This document shows positions 40,902 to 50,110 of a stretch of DNA of 64,000 bases, piece after piece. The stretch's first letter is position 1. Each line of letters opens with the position of its first letter. The DNA comes from Anaerolineae bacterium. GTDB taxonomy: Bacteria; Chloroflexota; Anaerolineae; Aggregatilineales; Aggregatilineaceae. The translations under genes were made by a program, and so were the position numbers. Below the pieces are notes generated by a model. The model did no database searches. It worked only from the letters and a program-made list of their open reading frames with translations, and was not told where the DNA came from. The stretch lies in contig JAHDLB010000025.1 in assembly GCA_018432315.1 (NCBI GenBank), positions 248,001 through 312,000 on the forward strand, read 5' to 3'.

Positions 40902-42272
40902 ATGAATACCGCTTTAGGTCTTGTGGCCGTCTTCGCGCTCGTCTTCATGAACGGCTTCTTCGTCGCCGCCGAGTTCTCGCTGGTGGGATCGCGGCGCACC
41001 CGCATCGCCCAGCTCGCCGCCGAGGGCAGCGCCGGGGCCCGCGCCGCCGAAGAGGCCATCGCCCACCTGGACAGCTTCATCGCCGCGACCCAGCTCGGCA
41101 TCACGCTCGCCAGCCTGGGCCTGGGCTGGATCGGCGAGCCGGCGGTCGCGCACCTGTTCGAGCCGCTGCTGGAACTGATCCTGCCGGAACACGTGCTGGC
41201 GACCTTCGGCAAGACGATCATGGTCGCCATCGGCTTCTCGATCGTGACCATGCTGCACATCGTCCTCGGCGAGCTGGCCCCCAAGTCGATCGCGCTCCAG
41301 CGCCCGGAGAGCACGTCGATCATCGTCGCGCGCCCGATCACGCTGTTCCTCAAGATCTTCCGCCCGGTAATCTGGCTGATGAACGGCGTGGGGAACGCCG
41401 TCGTGCGGCTGCTCGGCTTCGAGCCGGCGGCGGGGCATGCCACCGTCCACTCGCCGGAAGAGCTGGAAATGCTGGTCCATTCCAGCCGCGAGGCGGGCCT
41501 GCTGCAAGAGCGCGAAGAACGCCTGCTGCGGCGCGTCTTCGATTTCAGGGACATCAGCGTGCAGGAAGTGATGCAGCCGCGCGTCGACGTGGACGGCATC
41601 CCGGTCGACCTGTCGCTGCCGCTGCTGCTGCACCGCATCGCCACGCAGCACCACTCGCGCTACCCGGTTTACGAAGGCTCGATGGACCACATCACCGGCA
41701 TCCTGCACACCAAAGACCTGTTGGACGCGATCATCCACCAGCCGGAAGTGCTGACCGCGGAGGAGGGCTTCGACCTGCGCGCGATTCTGCGCGAGCCGCT
41801 GTTCGTCCCGGCCACGATCAGCGTCGACAAGGTGCTGGAAAACATGCAGCGCACCCAGACTCACCTGGCCGTGGTGATGGACGAATACGGCGGTGTGGCG
41901 GGCATCGCCACCATGGAAGACATCATCGAGGAGCTGGTCGGCGAGGTCGAGGACGAGTTCGACAGCGAGAGCGCGGCGTACGACTCCGCCGACAGCGCCA
42001 ACGTCGTCGAAGGGCTGGTCAGCCTCAACGAGACGATCGAACGGTTCGGCGATCCCGGCGGCGAGCCGCGCTCGACGACGATCGGCGGGTACGTGGCCGA
42101 GCGCCTGGGGCGCATCCCCACCGCCGGCGACCGGGTCCCCTTTGGCGACTACGACATCGTCGTCGAAGAGATGGACGGGCTGCGGGTGGCGCGCGTCCGG
42201 TTCGCCCGGCGGGCCAACAAGCCGGACAATCCCCCGCCCGCCTCCCTGGGCGCCACGGTCACCGAGTCGTGA
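40902..42272 (+). CDS. CNNM/CorC (HlyC-type) membrane protein with CBS and CorC_HlyC domains
   Basis: 456 aa. The DUF21/CNNM module spans residues 1-190 with three to four TM helices (FMNGFFVAAEFSLV, TQLGITLASLGLGWIGEP). Two CBS domains lie at about 215-345 (MQPRVDVDGIPVDLSLPLLL onward, VVMDEYGGVAGIATMEDIIE). A CorC_HlyC PCMH-like C-terminal domain covers 360-440. It is probably a Mg2+ or Co2+ efflux or regulatory protein, not a true haemolysin. Promoter evidence lies just upstream; monocistronic. Confidence 0.92.
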   Translation: MNTALGLVAVFALVFMNGFFVAAEFSLVGSRRTRIAQLAAEGSAGARAAEEAIAHLDSFIAATQLGITLASLGLGWIGEPAVAHLFEPLLELILPEHVLATFGKTIMVAIGFSIVTMLHIVLGELAPKSIALQRPESTSIIVARPITLFLKIFRPVIWLMNGVGNAVVRLLGFEPAAGHATVHSPEELEMLVHSSREAGLLQEREERLLRRVFDFRDISVQEVMQPRVDVDGIPVDLSLPLLLHRIATQHHSRYPVYEGSMDHITGILHTKDLLDAIIHQPEVLTAEEGFDLRAILREPLFVPATISVDKVLENMQRTQTHLAVVMDEYGGVAGIATMEDIIEELVGEVEDEFDSESAAYDSADSANVVEGLVSLNETIERFGDPGGEPRSTTIGGYVAERLGRIPTAGDRVPFGDYDIVVEEMDGLRVARVRFARRANKPDNPPPASLGATVTES

Positions 42273-42382
42273 TCTGGCGGCGCGCGGCCCGGCGGGAATA
42301 CTCACACCGTTCTTATGGTCACCCGTCGCGCGTTCCCCTAAAATCGAGACTGTAACGACGATCGAGAGGACGATGGAACGCG

Positions 42383-43039
42383 ATGTTTGAGATACCCCTT
42401 TTCCCGTTGAACACGGTCCTGTTTCCGGGGATGCCGATCAACCTGCACATCTTCGAGCCGCGCTACAAGCTGATGATCGAGCAGTGCCTCCAGAACGATG
42501 AGCCGTTCGGCGTCGTCCTGATTCACAAAGGGACCGAGGCCCAGGGCCCGCTGGCCGAGCCGTATCCCATCGGCTGCACGGCCCAAATCACACAGGTCGA
42601 GCGGCTCGACGGTGGCCGCATGAACATCCTGGCGGTGGGACTCGAGCGCTTTCAGATCCGCTCGCTGAACCACGACGAGCCGTACCTCGTCGGCACAGTC
42701 GAGCTGATGCCGCTGGACGAACACAACGAGCCGGTCATCGAGCGGGCCGGGCACCGGCTGCGCCCGTGGGTCGAGCGCTACCTCGCGGTGCTGTCGCAGG
42801 TGGCCGACGACGTCAATTTTGACCCCGACCGCCTGCCGGACGACCCGCTGGCACTGGCTTACCTGGCCGCGGCGCTGCTCCAGATTCCGTCCGACCAGAA
42901 ACAGACGCTGCTGGCCGCCGAAGGCGCCGCCGACTTCGTGACCACCGTGCGGACTGTCTACCGGCGCGAGGTGGCGCTGCTGAGCGCGATCGTCGCGCGC
43001 GACACGATCGACATGCAGGGGCTGTTCTCGCTGAACTAG
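42383..43039 (+). CDS. LON-substrate-binding-domain protein
   Basis: 218 aa consisting of the N-terminal half of Lon without protease or ATPase modules. The beginning IPLFPLNTVLFPGMPINLHI and FEPRYKLMI are diagnostic. It is widespread as a stand-alone protein of uncertain function, perhaps a substrate adaptor. The ATG at 42383 has no strong Shine-Dalgarno; TAAAAT at 42339-42344 may be the -10. Confidence 0.92.
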   Translation: MFEIPLFPLNTVLFPGMPINLHIFEPRYKLMIEQCLQNDEPFGVVLIHKGTEAQGPLAEPYPIGCTAQITQVERLDGGRMNILAVGLERFQIRSLNHDEPYLVGTVELMPLDEHNEPVIERAGHRLRPWVERYLAVLSQVADDVNFDPDRLPDDPLALAYLAAALLQIPSDQKQTLLAAEGAADFVTTVRTVYRREVALLSAIVARDTIDMQGLFSLN

Positions 43040-43069
43040 GGCCCGCCCCTGCCGCCTGGCGCGCGGCGC

Positions 43070-44047
43070 TCACTCCAGCCGGATGCGCGGATTCAGGACC
43101 GCGTACAACAGGTCCGCGACGAAATTGGCGACCAGGATGATCATCACCGTGACCATCACCGTCGCCTGGATCAGCGGCAGATCGCGCTTGTTGATCGCGT
43201 TGTTGATCAACAGCCGCCCCAGCCCCGGATAGCTGAACACCGATTCGATCACGACCAGCCCGCTGATCAACCAGCCGGTGCTGGTCGCGATCACGGTCAC
43301 GGTGGGAATCAGCGCGTTGCGCAGCACGTGCTTGACCACCACCACGCGGTACGGCAGCCCCTTGAGCACCGCCGTCCGCACGTAGTCCCGCTTCAACTCC
43401 TCGATTACCCCAGCGCGCACCAGCCGCACGATGTAGGCCATCAGCACCAGGGTGGCGGCGATGGCGGGCAGCCACAGGCTGGGCAGCGCCTCCGAAAACG
43501 GCGCGTCCGCCGGGATCGCCGAGCTGGCCGGGAACCAGCCGAACCGCTCGGCGATCGGGTTGTCCTGCCAGTTGAGCGCCACCACGTTGATCAGAAACAG
43601 GCCGGTCACGAACTCCGGCAGGCTGACCACCGACAGCGACAGGATCGAGATCGCGCTGTCCGTCAGGCGGCCCTCGGTCAGCCCGGCGATCACGCCCAGC
43701 GTGATCGAGATCGGGAGCGCGATCAACAGCGTGAGCGCCGCCAGCCGGCCCGAGTTCACCATGCGCTCGCCCACCACCGCGCGGATGTCCCGGCGCGGGT
43801 TGGCGAACGTCTCGCCCCAGTCCCCGGTGACGAAGTCCTCCGCCCAGGCCCCATATTGCACGATCAACGGCTCGTCCAGGCCCAACTCCTCGCGCTTGGC
43901 GGCGACCGCTTCCGGGCTGGCATCGCGCCCCAACAGCACGCGGGCCACGTCGCCGGGCAGGACGCGCGTCAGGATGAACACGAACACCGAGGTGAGGAAC
44001 AACGTGAAGACGAAGAACGCCATCCGCCGTGCAAAGAAGCGCCACAT
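43070..44047 (-). CDS. peptide/nickel ABC transporter permease, DppB type
   Basis: 325 aa with six TM helices, beginning MWRFFARRMAFFVFTLFLTS. It has the characteristic N-terminal ARMAFF pattern, the long periplasmic loop (FGWFPASS) and the EAA loop LKRDYVRTAVLKGL. It forms the channel of a peptide importer with the DppC-type permease. It starts one nucleotide after the double-ATPase gene stop. Last gene of the operon. Confidence 0.94.
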   Translation of the reverse strand: MWRFFARRMAFFVFTLFLTSVFVFILTRVLPGDVARVLLGRDASPEAVAAKREELGLDEPLIVQYGAWAEDFVTGDWGETFANPRRDIRAVVGERMVNSGRLAALTLLIALPISITLGVIAGLTEGRLTDSAISILSLSVVSLPEFVTGLFLINVVALNWQDNPIAERFGWFPASSAIPADAPFSEALPSLWLPAIAATLVLMAYIVRLVRAGVIEELKRDYVRTAVLKGLPYRVVVVKHVLRNALIPTVTVIATSTGWLISGLVVIESVFSYPGLGRLLINNAINKRDLPLIQATVMVTVMIILVANFVADLLYAVLNPRIRLE

Positions 44048-44048
44048 C

Positions 44049-46148
44049 TCACCCGCCCTCCCGTTCCATCAGGTCCAGATCGCTTTGCAGGTCGCGCAGT
44101 TCGTCCAGCGGAATGTGGCAGCGGATGAAGTGCCCGTCGCCATCGTCGCGCCAGGGGGGCGCCTCGTTCTCGCAGATCGCGCCGATCTTGTGCGGGCAGC
44201 GCGTGTGAAAACGGCAGCCGGTGGGCATGTTGCGCGGGCTGGGGATGTCGTCGGTCAGGCGGACCCGCCGTACCCGCCGCGACGGATCGGCCACCGGGAT
44301 GGCCGACACCAGCGCCTCGGTGTAGGGATGCAGCGGCGGGCTGAACAGGTCGCGCCCGTAGCCCACCTCGAACAACTGGCCCAGGTACATCACCGCGATG
44401 TAGTCGGCCAGGTAGCTCACCACCGCCAGGTCGTGCGAGATGAACAGGTATGCGGTGTCGCGATCCTCCTGGAGCTGGGCCAACAGGTTGAGCACGGCGG
44501 ACTGGACCGACACATCCAGCGACGACACCGGCTCGTCACAGATGATCAGCGACGGGTTCGACGCGAAGGCGCGCGCGATGGCGACGCGCTGTTTCTCGCC
44601 GCCGCTCAATTCGCCGGGGTAGCGCAGCGCGTATTCGTCGCGCAGGTTGACGGCGCGCAGCAGGCGGCACACCTCGCGGTCGGCCTCGGCGCGGTTCATC
44701 CCCGCCAGCGTGATCAGCGGGCGCCGGATCGCCTGCCCGACCGTCAGATACGGATTCAGCGAGTTCTGCGGGTTCTGGAAGACCATCTGCAATTCGGCCA
44801 GCGCCTGCTTGTCGCGGTCGTGCACGTCGCCGCGCAGGTCCATCCCCAGCAGGTCGATCGTCCCGGCGGTGCGGTCTTCCAGCCCGATGATCAGGCGCGA
44901 GAGCGTGGTCTTGCCGCTGCCGCTCTCGCCCACCAGGCCCAGCGTGCGCCCGCGCTGCACGTTGAGATTCACGCCGTCCACCGCGCGGACCGGGGCGGGC
45001 TTCACGCCGCGAATCATCTCGGCCAGGCTGCGCCGGATCGGGAAATGTTTGACCAGGTTCTCGACGCGCAGCAGTTTCTCGCGCTCCAGGTCGGCAGTGT
45101 CGATCGCCTCGACGCCCGCCTTTTCCTTCGCGCTCACGCTCACCTCGCCCGCGTCGATCTCGCGCCAGCGGTGGCAGCGCACCAGCCGGCCCTCGGCGGG
45201 TACTTCGAGCGGCGGGCGCGTGTGGCAGATCGGGATCGCCAGCGGGCAGCGCGGCGCGTAGACGCAGCCCTCCGGCAGATCGGTCAGCGACGGCGGGCGG
45301 CCCGGAATCGTCTGCAGGCCGACGTCGCGCTTGGTCTGGCCCAGGCGCGGCACGCTGTTCAGCAAGCCGATCGTGTACGGGTGCAGCGGGCGCTCGAACA
45401 GCGCCGCCACGCTGGCCTCTTCCATGATCTCCCCGGCGTACATCACCACCACGCGCTCGCACAACTGCGCCACCACGCCCAGGTTGTGGGTGACGTAGAG
45501 CGCCCCGGCGGCCTCGTCGCGGATCAGGTTCTTCACCAGGTCGAGGATCACGGCTTCGGTCGTGACGTCGATGCTGGTGGTCGGCTCGTCCAGCACGAGA
45601 AGCTGCGGCGAGGTGATCAGCGCCATGGCGATCACCACGCGCTGCTGCATCCCGCCGCTCAGCTCGTGCGGGTAGCGCTTGAGGATACCCTCCGGGTCGG
45701 GCAGGTTCACGCGGCGGAACTCCTCGACCACCTGGGCCAGCGCCGCCGACCGGTCGGCGCCCATGTGCCGCCGCACGATCTCGGCCACCTGCTCGCCCAC
45801 GCGGATCGACGGGTTCAACGCGGCGGCGGGATTCTGGGGAACCATGCTCATCCGCGCGCCCCAGATGTGCTGCATGGCGCGGCGCGGGCTGGCCGAGATG
45901 TCCTCGCCCATGAACGCGATTTTGCTGTCCGGCTCGGTGCGCCCGTTGGGCGGCAGGAACTGCATGATGCCGGTGGCGACGGTCGATTTGCCGGACCCGG
46001 ACTCGCCGACCACGCCGACGATCTGGCCGCGCGCGACCTCGACGCGGAACTCGCGCACGGCGCGAATCCACCGGCGCCCCACCTTGTAACTGACGCTCAG
46101 GTTGTCGACACTCAGGACGGTGTCGCCCATTTCAACGGCCATGATCAC
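44049..46148 (-). CDS. fused double ABC ATPase (OppD-OppF in one chain)
   Basis: 699 aa. Two complete ATPase units: Walker A GESGSGKST (about 49-57) and GESGSGKTT in the second half, signatures LSGGMQQRVVIAMAL and LSGGEKQRVAIARAF, and an OppD/F-type C-terminal with CVYAPRCP and CRFHTRCPHKIG cysteine patterns after each. The start may be GTG 46148 (GTGA overlap with the previous stop) or ATG 46142. It energises peptide uptake as an internal heterodimer. Confidence 0.94.
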   Translation of the reverse strand: MIMAVEMGDTVLSVDNLSVSYKVGRRWIRAVREFRVEVARGQIVGVVGESGSGKSTVATGIMQFLPPNGRTEPDSKIAFMGEDISASPRRAMQHIWGARMSMVPQNPAAALNPSIRVGEQVAEIVRRHMGADRSAALAQVVEEFRRVNLPDPEGILKRYPHELSGGMQQRVVIAMALITSPQLLVLDEPTTSIDVTTEAVILDLVKNLIRDEAAGALYVTHNLGVVAQLCERVVVMYAGEIMEEASVAALFERPLHPYTIGLLNSVPRLGQTKRDVGLQTIPGRPPSLTDLPEGCVYAPRCPLAIPICHTRPPLEVPAEGRLVRCHRWREIDAGEVSVSAKEKAGVEAIDTADLEREKLLRVENLVKHFPIRRSLAEMIRGVKPAPVRAVDGVNLNVQRGRTLGLVGESGSGKTTLSRLIIGLEDRTAGTIDLLGMDLRGDVHDRDKQALAELQMVFQNPQNSLNPYLTVGQAIRRPLITLAGMNRAEADREVCRLLRAVNLRDEYALRYPGELSGGEKQRVAIARAFASNPSLIICDEPVSSLDVSVQSAVLNLLAQLQEDRDTAYLFISHDLAVVSYLADYIAVMYLGQLFEVGYGRDLFSPPLHPYTEALVSAIPVADPSRRVRRVRLTDDIPSPRNMPTGCRFHTRCPHKIGAICENEAPPWRDDGDGHFIRCHIPLDELRDLQSDLDLMEREGG

Positions 46149-47152
46149 CCACTTTTCTGCACGGCGCGCCGGATGCCGTCCGACATGAGATTGACGCCGA
46201 CGACCAGCAGGGCGATGGCGGCGGCGGGATATTCGAGCGCCCAGGGCGTCAGATCGAACAGGCCGCCCCGATTCTCGTTGACCATCAGGCCCCAGTCCGG
46301 CGAGGGGGGCCGGGCCGCCACGCCCAGGAAGCCCAACGACGCCACCAGGAAGATCGCGTACGAGAAGCGCAGCGACGCCTCGACCACCAGCGCCGGGATC
46401 ACCGACGGGAAGATTTCGCGAAAGATGATGTAAAACCGGGATTCGCCGCGAATCTGCGCCGCCTGCACGAACTCGCGCGTTTTGATCTCCAGGGTGCTGC
46501 TGCGAACCACGCGCGCGACGATGGGCACGTACACCAGCGCGATCACCAGCAGCACGCTGTTGTCGGCCAGCAGCGCCTGAAAGCTGCCCTCTTCAAACTC
46601 CAGGTTGCGAAGGATGCCCAGGATGACGAGCGCGATCAGCAGGGCCGGCATCGCCAGCAGCGCGTCGATGAACCGGCTCACCACCTCGTCGACCAGCCCG
46701 CCCTGGTAGCCGACGAACAGGCCGATCACCGTCCCGACGATCACCGCGATCAGCGTGCCGAAGCCCGCGATCCGGAAGATGCTCGCCGTGCCGAGGATCA
46801 CCCGGCTGAAGACGTCGCGCCCCAGGTAGTCGGTGCCAAACGGGTAGTCACCGAGATCGTAGGTGCCGGGATCGACCAGGTTGGCCGGATCGTCGCGCAC
46901 GGACCGGAAGACCTGGGCGGGCGAGATGGTGGGCGCGAGGCGCACGGGCGACGACTGGTTGTTGGCGGAATACGGCGCCAGGCGCGCGCCAAACAGCGCC
47001 AGCACCAGGAAGAACAGCACGATCACCGTGCCCAGCGCCGACTGCGGGCTGCGCAGCAGCTCGCCCACGAACCGGGCCACTGCCGCCATACTGCGCCGCG
47101 CGGGCACGGCCGCGCCCGCCCAGCGCCGGAGTGGGTCTGCTTGCTCGGACAT
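46145..47152 (-). CDS. peptide/nickel ABC transporter permease, DppC type
   Basis: 335 aa from ATG 47152; a longer frame would extend into a hairpin region. Cytoplasmic N-terminus of about 35 residues, six TM helices, and the EAA loop (REFVQAAQIRGESRFYIIFR). FGTDYLGRDVFSRVILGT is a DppC hallmark. Pairs with the DppB-type permease. Confidence 0.93.
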   Translation of the reverse strand: MSEQADPLRRWAGAAVPARRSMAAVARFVGELLRSPQSALGTVIVLFFLVLALFGARLAPYSANNQSSPVRLAPTISPAQVFRSVRDDPANLVDPGTYDLGDYPFGTDYLGRDVFSRVILGTASIFRIAGFGTLIAVIVGTVIGLFVGYQGGLVDEVVSRFIDALLAMPALLIALVILGILRNLEFEEGSFQALLADNSVLLVIALVYVPIVARVVRSSTLEIKTREFVQAAQIRGESRFYIIFREIFPSVIPALVVEASLRFSYAIFLVASLGFLGVAARPPSPDWGLMVNENRGGLFDLTPWALEYPAAAIALLVVGVNLMSDGIRRAVQKSG

Positions 47153-47175
47153 GAGATACCCAGCCTCGGAGTAAG

Positions 47176-47197
47176 GCGGGGACACAGTGGTCCCCGC
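47176..47197 (-). promoter_or_regulatory. intercistronic hairpin between binding-protein and permease genes
   Basis: GCGGGGAC (47176-47183) and GTCCCCGC (47190-47197) form a perfect 8-bp stem with a 6-nt loop and no U-run. It likely protects the binding-protein mRNA or partly attenuates downstream genes. Confidence 0.55.
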
Positions 47198-47231
47198 GCT
47201 CTGGTAACTGGTATGAGATTGTGAAAGCGAC

Positions 47232-48779
47232 CTAGACGGTGGCGGCGTGGAAGTTGGTACGCCCAACGAACGGGTGCACCTCGATCCCGCTCACGTAGTC
47301 TGCCAGGACACCGAACGACGCGAAGAAGTAGGGGATGATGATTGGGCCGCGTTCGATCATGATGCGCTGGATGTCGTGATAGGCACGGGTGCGCTCCTCG
47401 TCATCGAGCGTCGAGCCGGCCAGCGCGATCAACTCGTCGATCTCGTCGTCGCTCCAATGCGCTTCGTTCCATACCGCGTCGGATTTGAGATACAGGTCCA
47501 GGAAGACCTGCGGGACCGGGCGCGGTCCCCAGGGGGTGATCGCCAGATCGACTTCGAGCCAGCCGCTTTCGGCATAGTAGACGGCTTCCTCTTGCGGCTC
47601 GATGGTGATCCGGATGCCGGCCTCTTCCCACTGCGCGGCCAGCGCCTGCGCCAGCGCCACGCGGTCGGCCAGGTTGGGCACGTAGAGCGTCATCTCCAGG
47701 CCGTCGGGATACCCGGCCTCGGCCAGCAGCGCGCGCGCCGCTTCGGGATCGCGCCCCGGCAGCGGGGTGTCTTCGCTGTAGTAGCGGGCGAAGACGGGGC
47801 TGAACGGCGAGTCGCGCCCCACCGCGCCAAACCCGAACTGCGTGCGCTCGAAGATCGCCTGGCGGTCGGTTGCCAGCCGGAACGCCTGCCGCACGCGTTC
47901 GTCATCGCCCGGCGCGCGGTCGGCGCGCAGCCGGACCAGGTCGTGACCGCTGGTCAGGATTTCCATCGCGTTGAACGCATCGTCGCCGGTCAGGCCGAGG
48001 AACGTCGCGTTGTCGACGCGCAGCACGACATCGACCACGCCGCCGCGCAGCGCGTTCACCGCGCCATCGACGCTGTCGAAGTAGATGAATTCCAGCGTTT
48101 CGACGCCCGGCGCGCCGCCCCAGTAATCCGGGTTGGCGGCCAGCAGCGCGCGGTCGGACTCGTATTCCTGGAGCACGAACGGCCCGGTGCCGTTGAACTC
48201 GTCGCCGATGTTCTCGGCGCCCGCCTTGAGGATCACGGCGTGGTTGTCCGTCAGGTTGTAGAGAAAGTCGGGATTGGTCGTTTTGAGCGTGAACACGACG
48301 CTGAGACCCTCGCCCGCGGCCACGCTCTCGACGTTGGCGTACAGGTCGGCGGTGGGGCCATCGCTGCGCAGGCGGTCGAACGTCCAGATGACGTCATCGA
48401 CGGTGAGATCGCTGCCATCGTGGAACTTGACACCTTCGGCCAGTTGGAGGGTGTACGTCAGGCCGTCGTCGCTGACCGTCCAACCGGTCGCCAGGCGCGG
48501 CACCAGCTCGGACTGCGTGTCCGTGTCGATCAGATAGTCGTAGACGGCATTCAGAAACGAGATCTCCGTATCCGCTGACGCATACAACGGATCGAGGGTC
48601 GCTGGCGCGCCCCCCCAGGCTACGCGCAGCACGCCGGACTGGCGGCGCGCCGCCACGGCGGCCACCTGATCCGCGCCAAGCTCGATGCCCAGAGTCGCGG
48701 CGACGACCCCGGCGGTGCCGAATTTCAGAAAACTCCGGCGGGACATCCGAGGCGGATTCGAGTTCTCTTGGGTATTCAT
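47232..48779 (-). CDS. peptide ABC transporter substrate-binding protein (family 5, Tat exported)
   Basis: 515 aa. The N-terminus has a Tat motif SRRSFLKFGTAG (13-24) and hydrophobic core. Family 5 binding-protein features: ATGWTVSDDGLTYTLQLAEG, HDGSDLTVDDVIWTFDRL and NPDYWGGAPGVETLEF. No lipobox Cys, so probably anchored by the Tat signal or released. First gene of the importer operon. Confidence 0.93.
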   Translation of the reverse strand: MNTQENSNPPRMSRRSFLKFGTAGVVAATLGIELGADQVAAVAARRQSGVLRVAWGGAPATLDPLYASADTEISFLNAVYDYLIDTDTQSELVPRLATGWTVSDDGLTYTLQLAEGVKFHDGSDLTVDDVIWTFDRLRSDGPTADLYANVESVAAGEGLSVVFTLKTTNPDFLYNLTDNHAVILKAGAENIGDEFNGTGPFVLQEYESDRALLAANPDYWGGAPGVETLEFIYFDSVDGAVNALRGGVVDVVLRVDNATFLGLTGDDAFNAMEILTSGHDLVRLRADRAPGDDERVRQAFRLATDRQAIFERTQFGFGAVGRDSPFSPVFARYYSEDTPLPGRDPEAARALLAEAGYPDGLEMTLYVPNLADRVALAQALAAQWEEAGIRITIEPQEEAVYYAESGWLEVDLAITPWGPRPVPQVFLDLYLKSDAVWNEAHWSDDEIDELIALAGSTLDDEERTRAYHDIQRIMIERGPIIIPYFFASFGVLADYVSGIEVHPFVGRTNFHAATV

Positions 48780-49339
48780 AGGATGCTCCTCAATCTAAAA
48801 GGCCATCTGGGATAGCACCTCACCACGTTGAGCCGGGTGAGCGGGTGAAGAAGCGCGGTGGGCGCTTCACTGGCATCAGCGGGCAGGGGACGCACCGCCG
48901 ATCACGTTCAACAGCCTTTATACGATTCCATACACTAATTATGGCAATAAATGAGCCAGTATTACAAACCGCATGCGGCGGAGGATGAACGCTGCCGCCC
49001 GCGCCCCCACTGCCCGCACGAGATTAGTTGCGCGATCGCCGCCCGACGAGTATGATTTTTCCGAAGGTTGGTCGGTTTGCTGTTTGCACTTCATGGTAAG
49101 ATTAGCGAAACTCTAACCACCGCACGCGCGAGATCGACCTGGGGGCAATCCATCCACTCGAACAGGCCAGCGGCCCGTCAGCTCCACGTCGCCGAACACC
49201 TGCCACACATCCAGTTGAGGGGCATTTGCTCGATAGCGTAGCGCGCCGTTGTGTGATGGTTCGAATTCCGCTGCAACTTTTTCTTCCTCATCCGCGTACA
49301 GGTTAACGCCATCTCGCATTGCCCAAGGAGACACACCCC
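48780..49339. other. divergent intergenic region between two ABC transporter operons
   Basis: 560 bp. It contains an AT-rich core around 48918-48960 with TATA-like minus-strand -10 options for the binding-protein gene, and a weak plus-strand TAAGAT at 49095-49100. AAGGAG lies 10 nt before the ATG at 49340. No stable RNA or gene was recognised; a T-arm-like stretch near 49259 has no acceptor stem. Confidence 0.5.
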
Positions 49340-50092
49340 ATGGCAGAAGCTTTCATCCAGATCAAGGACCTCGTCAAGACGTTCGACACACCTGCCGGGC
49401 CGCTCAATGTTTTGCGCGGCATCAATCTCGAGATTCAGAAAGGCGACTTCATCGCCCTGCTCGGCCCATCGGGCAGCGGCAAGACCACGTTCCTGAATAT
49501 GCTCACCGCCGTAGACTCCCCGACGAGCGGCGAGATCGTGGTCGGCGGCGTGCCGATCACCCAGGTGCCGCAGCGCCACCTGACCAAATGGCGCGCGCGC
49601 AACGTGGGCATCGTCTTCCAGTTCTTCCAACTGCTGCCCACCCTGACCGTTGCCGAGAATGTCATCGCGCCCATGGACTTCGCCAACGTGTGGAAGCCCC
49701 GCGAGCGCCGCGAGGTCGCGACCAAACTGCTCGACCGGTTCGGCATCGCCGACCAGGCGTACAAAACGCCCGACATGCTCTCCGGCGGCCAGCAGCAGCG
49801 CGTGGCCCTGGCCCGCGCCCTGGCGAACAACCCGCCGCTGGTGGTGGGCGACGAGCCGACCGGTAACCTGGACCGCATGAGCGCGAACAACGTCTTCGAC
49901 CTTTTCCGGAGCCTGGCCGAGCGCGGCACCACCGTGATCATGGTCACCCACGACCGCGAGCTGGTGAAGAACGTGCCCAAGGTGTTGGAACTGGTCGACG
50001 GCACCATCGGCGAAACCACCCTGGCCGCCGCCGCCGCACGCCGTACGCAGGAACTACGCGCCACTCGCACGCGCCTCGCCACACGAGGATAG
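49340..50092 (+). CDS. ABC ATPase of MacB/LolD/FtsE type (ATPase 1)
   Basis: 250 aa from ATG 49340. Walker A GPSGSGKT (42-49), Q-loop [12 protein letters not shown], signature LSGGQQQRVALARAL, Walker [12 protein letters not shown] and switch His in VTHDRELV. Starts a four-gene operon with a FtsX-type permease, a second paralogous ATPase and a STAS protein. Confidence 0.94.
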   Translation: MAEAFIQIKDLVKTFDTPAGPLNVLRGINLEIQKGDFIALLGPSGSGKTTFLNMLTAVDSPTSGEIVVGGVPITQVPQRHLTKWRARNVGIVFQFFQLLPTLTVAENVIAPMDFANVWKPRERREVATKLLDRFGIADQAYKTPDMLSGGQQQRVALARALANNPPLVVGDEPTGNLDRMSANNVFDLFRSLAERGTTVIMVTHDRELVKNVPKVLELVDGTIGETTLAAAAARRTQELRATRTRLATRG

Positions 50093-50110
50093 CCCTTCGG
50101 AGATTTCATC

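Noticed and set aside
49240-49290. T-arm-like GGTTCGAATTCCG suggesting a tRNA
   Set aside because: No matching acceptor, D or anticodon stems could be drawn on either strand.
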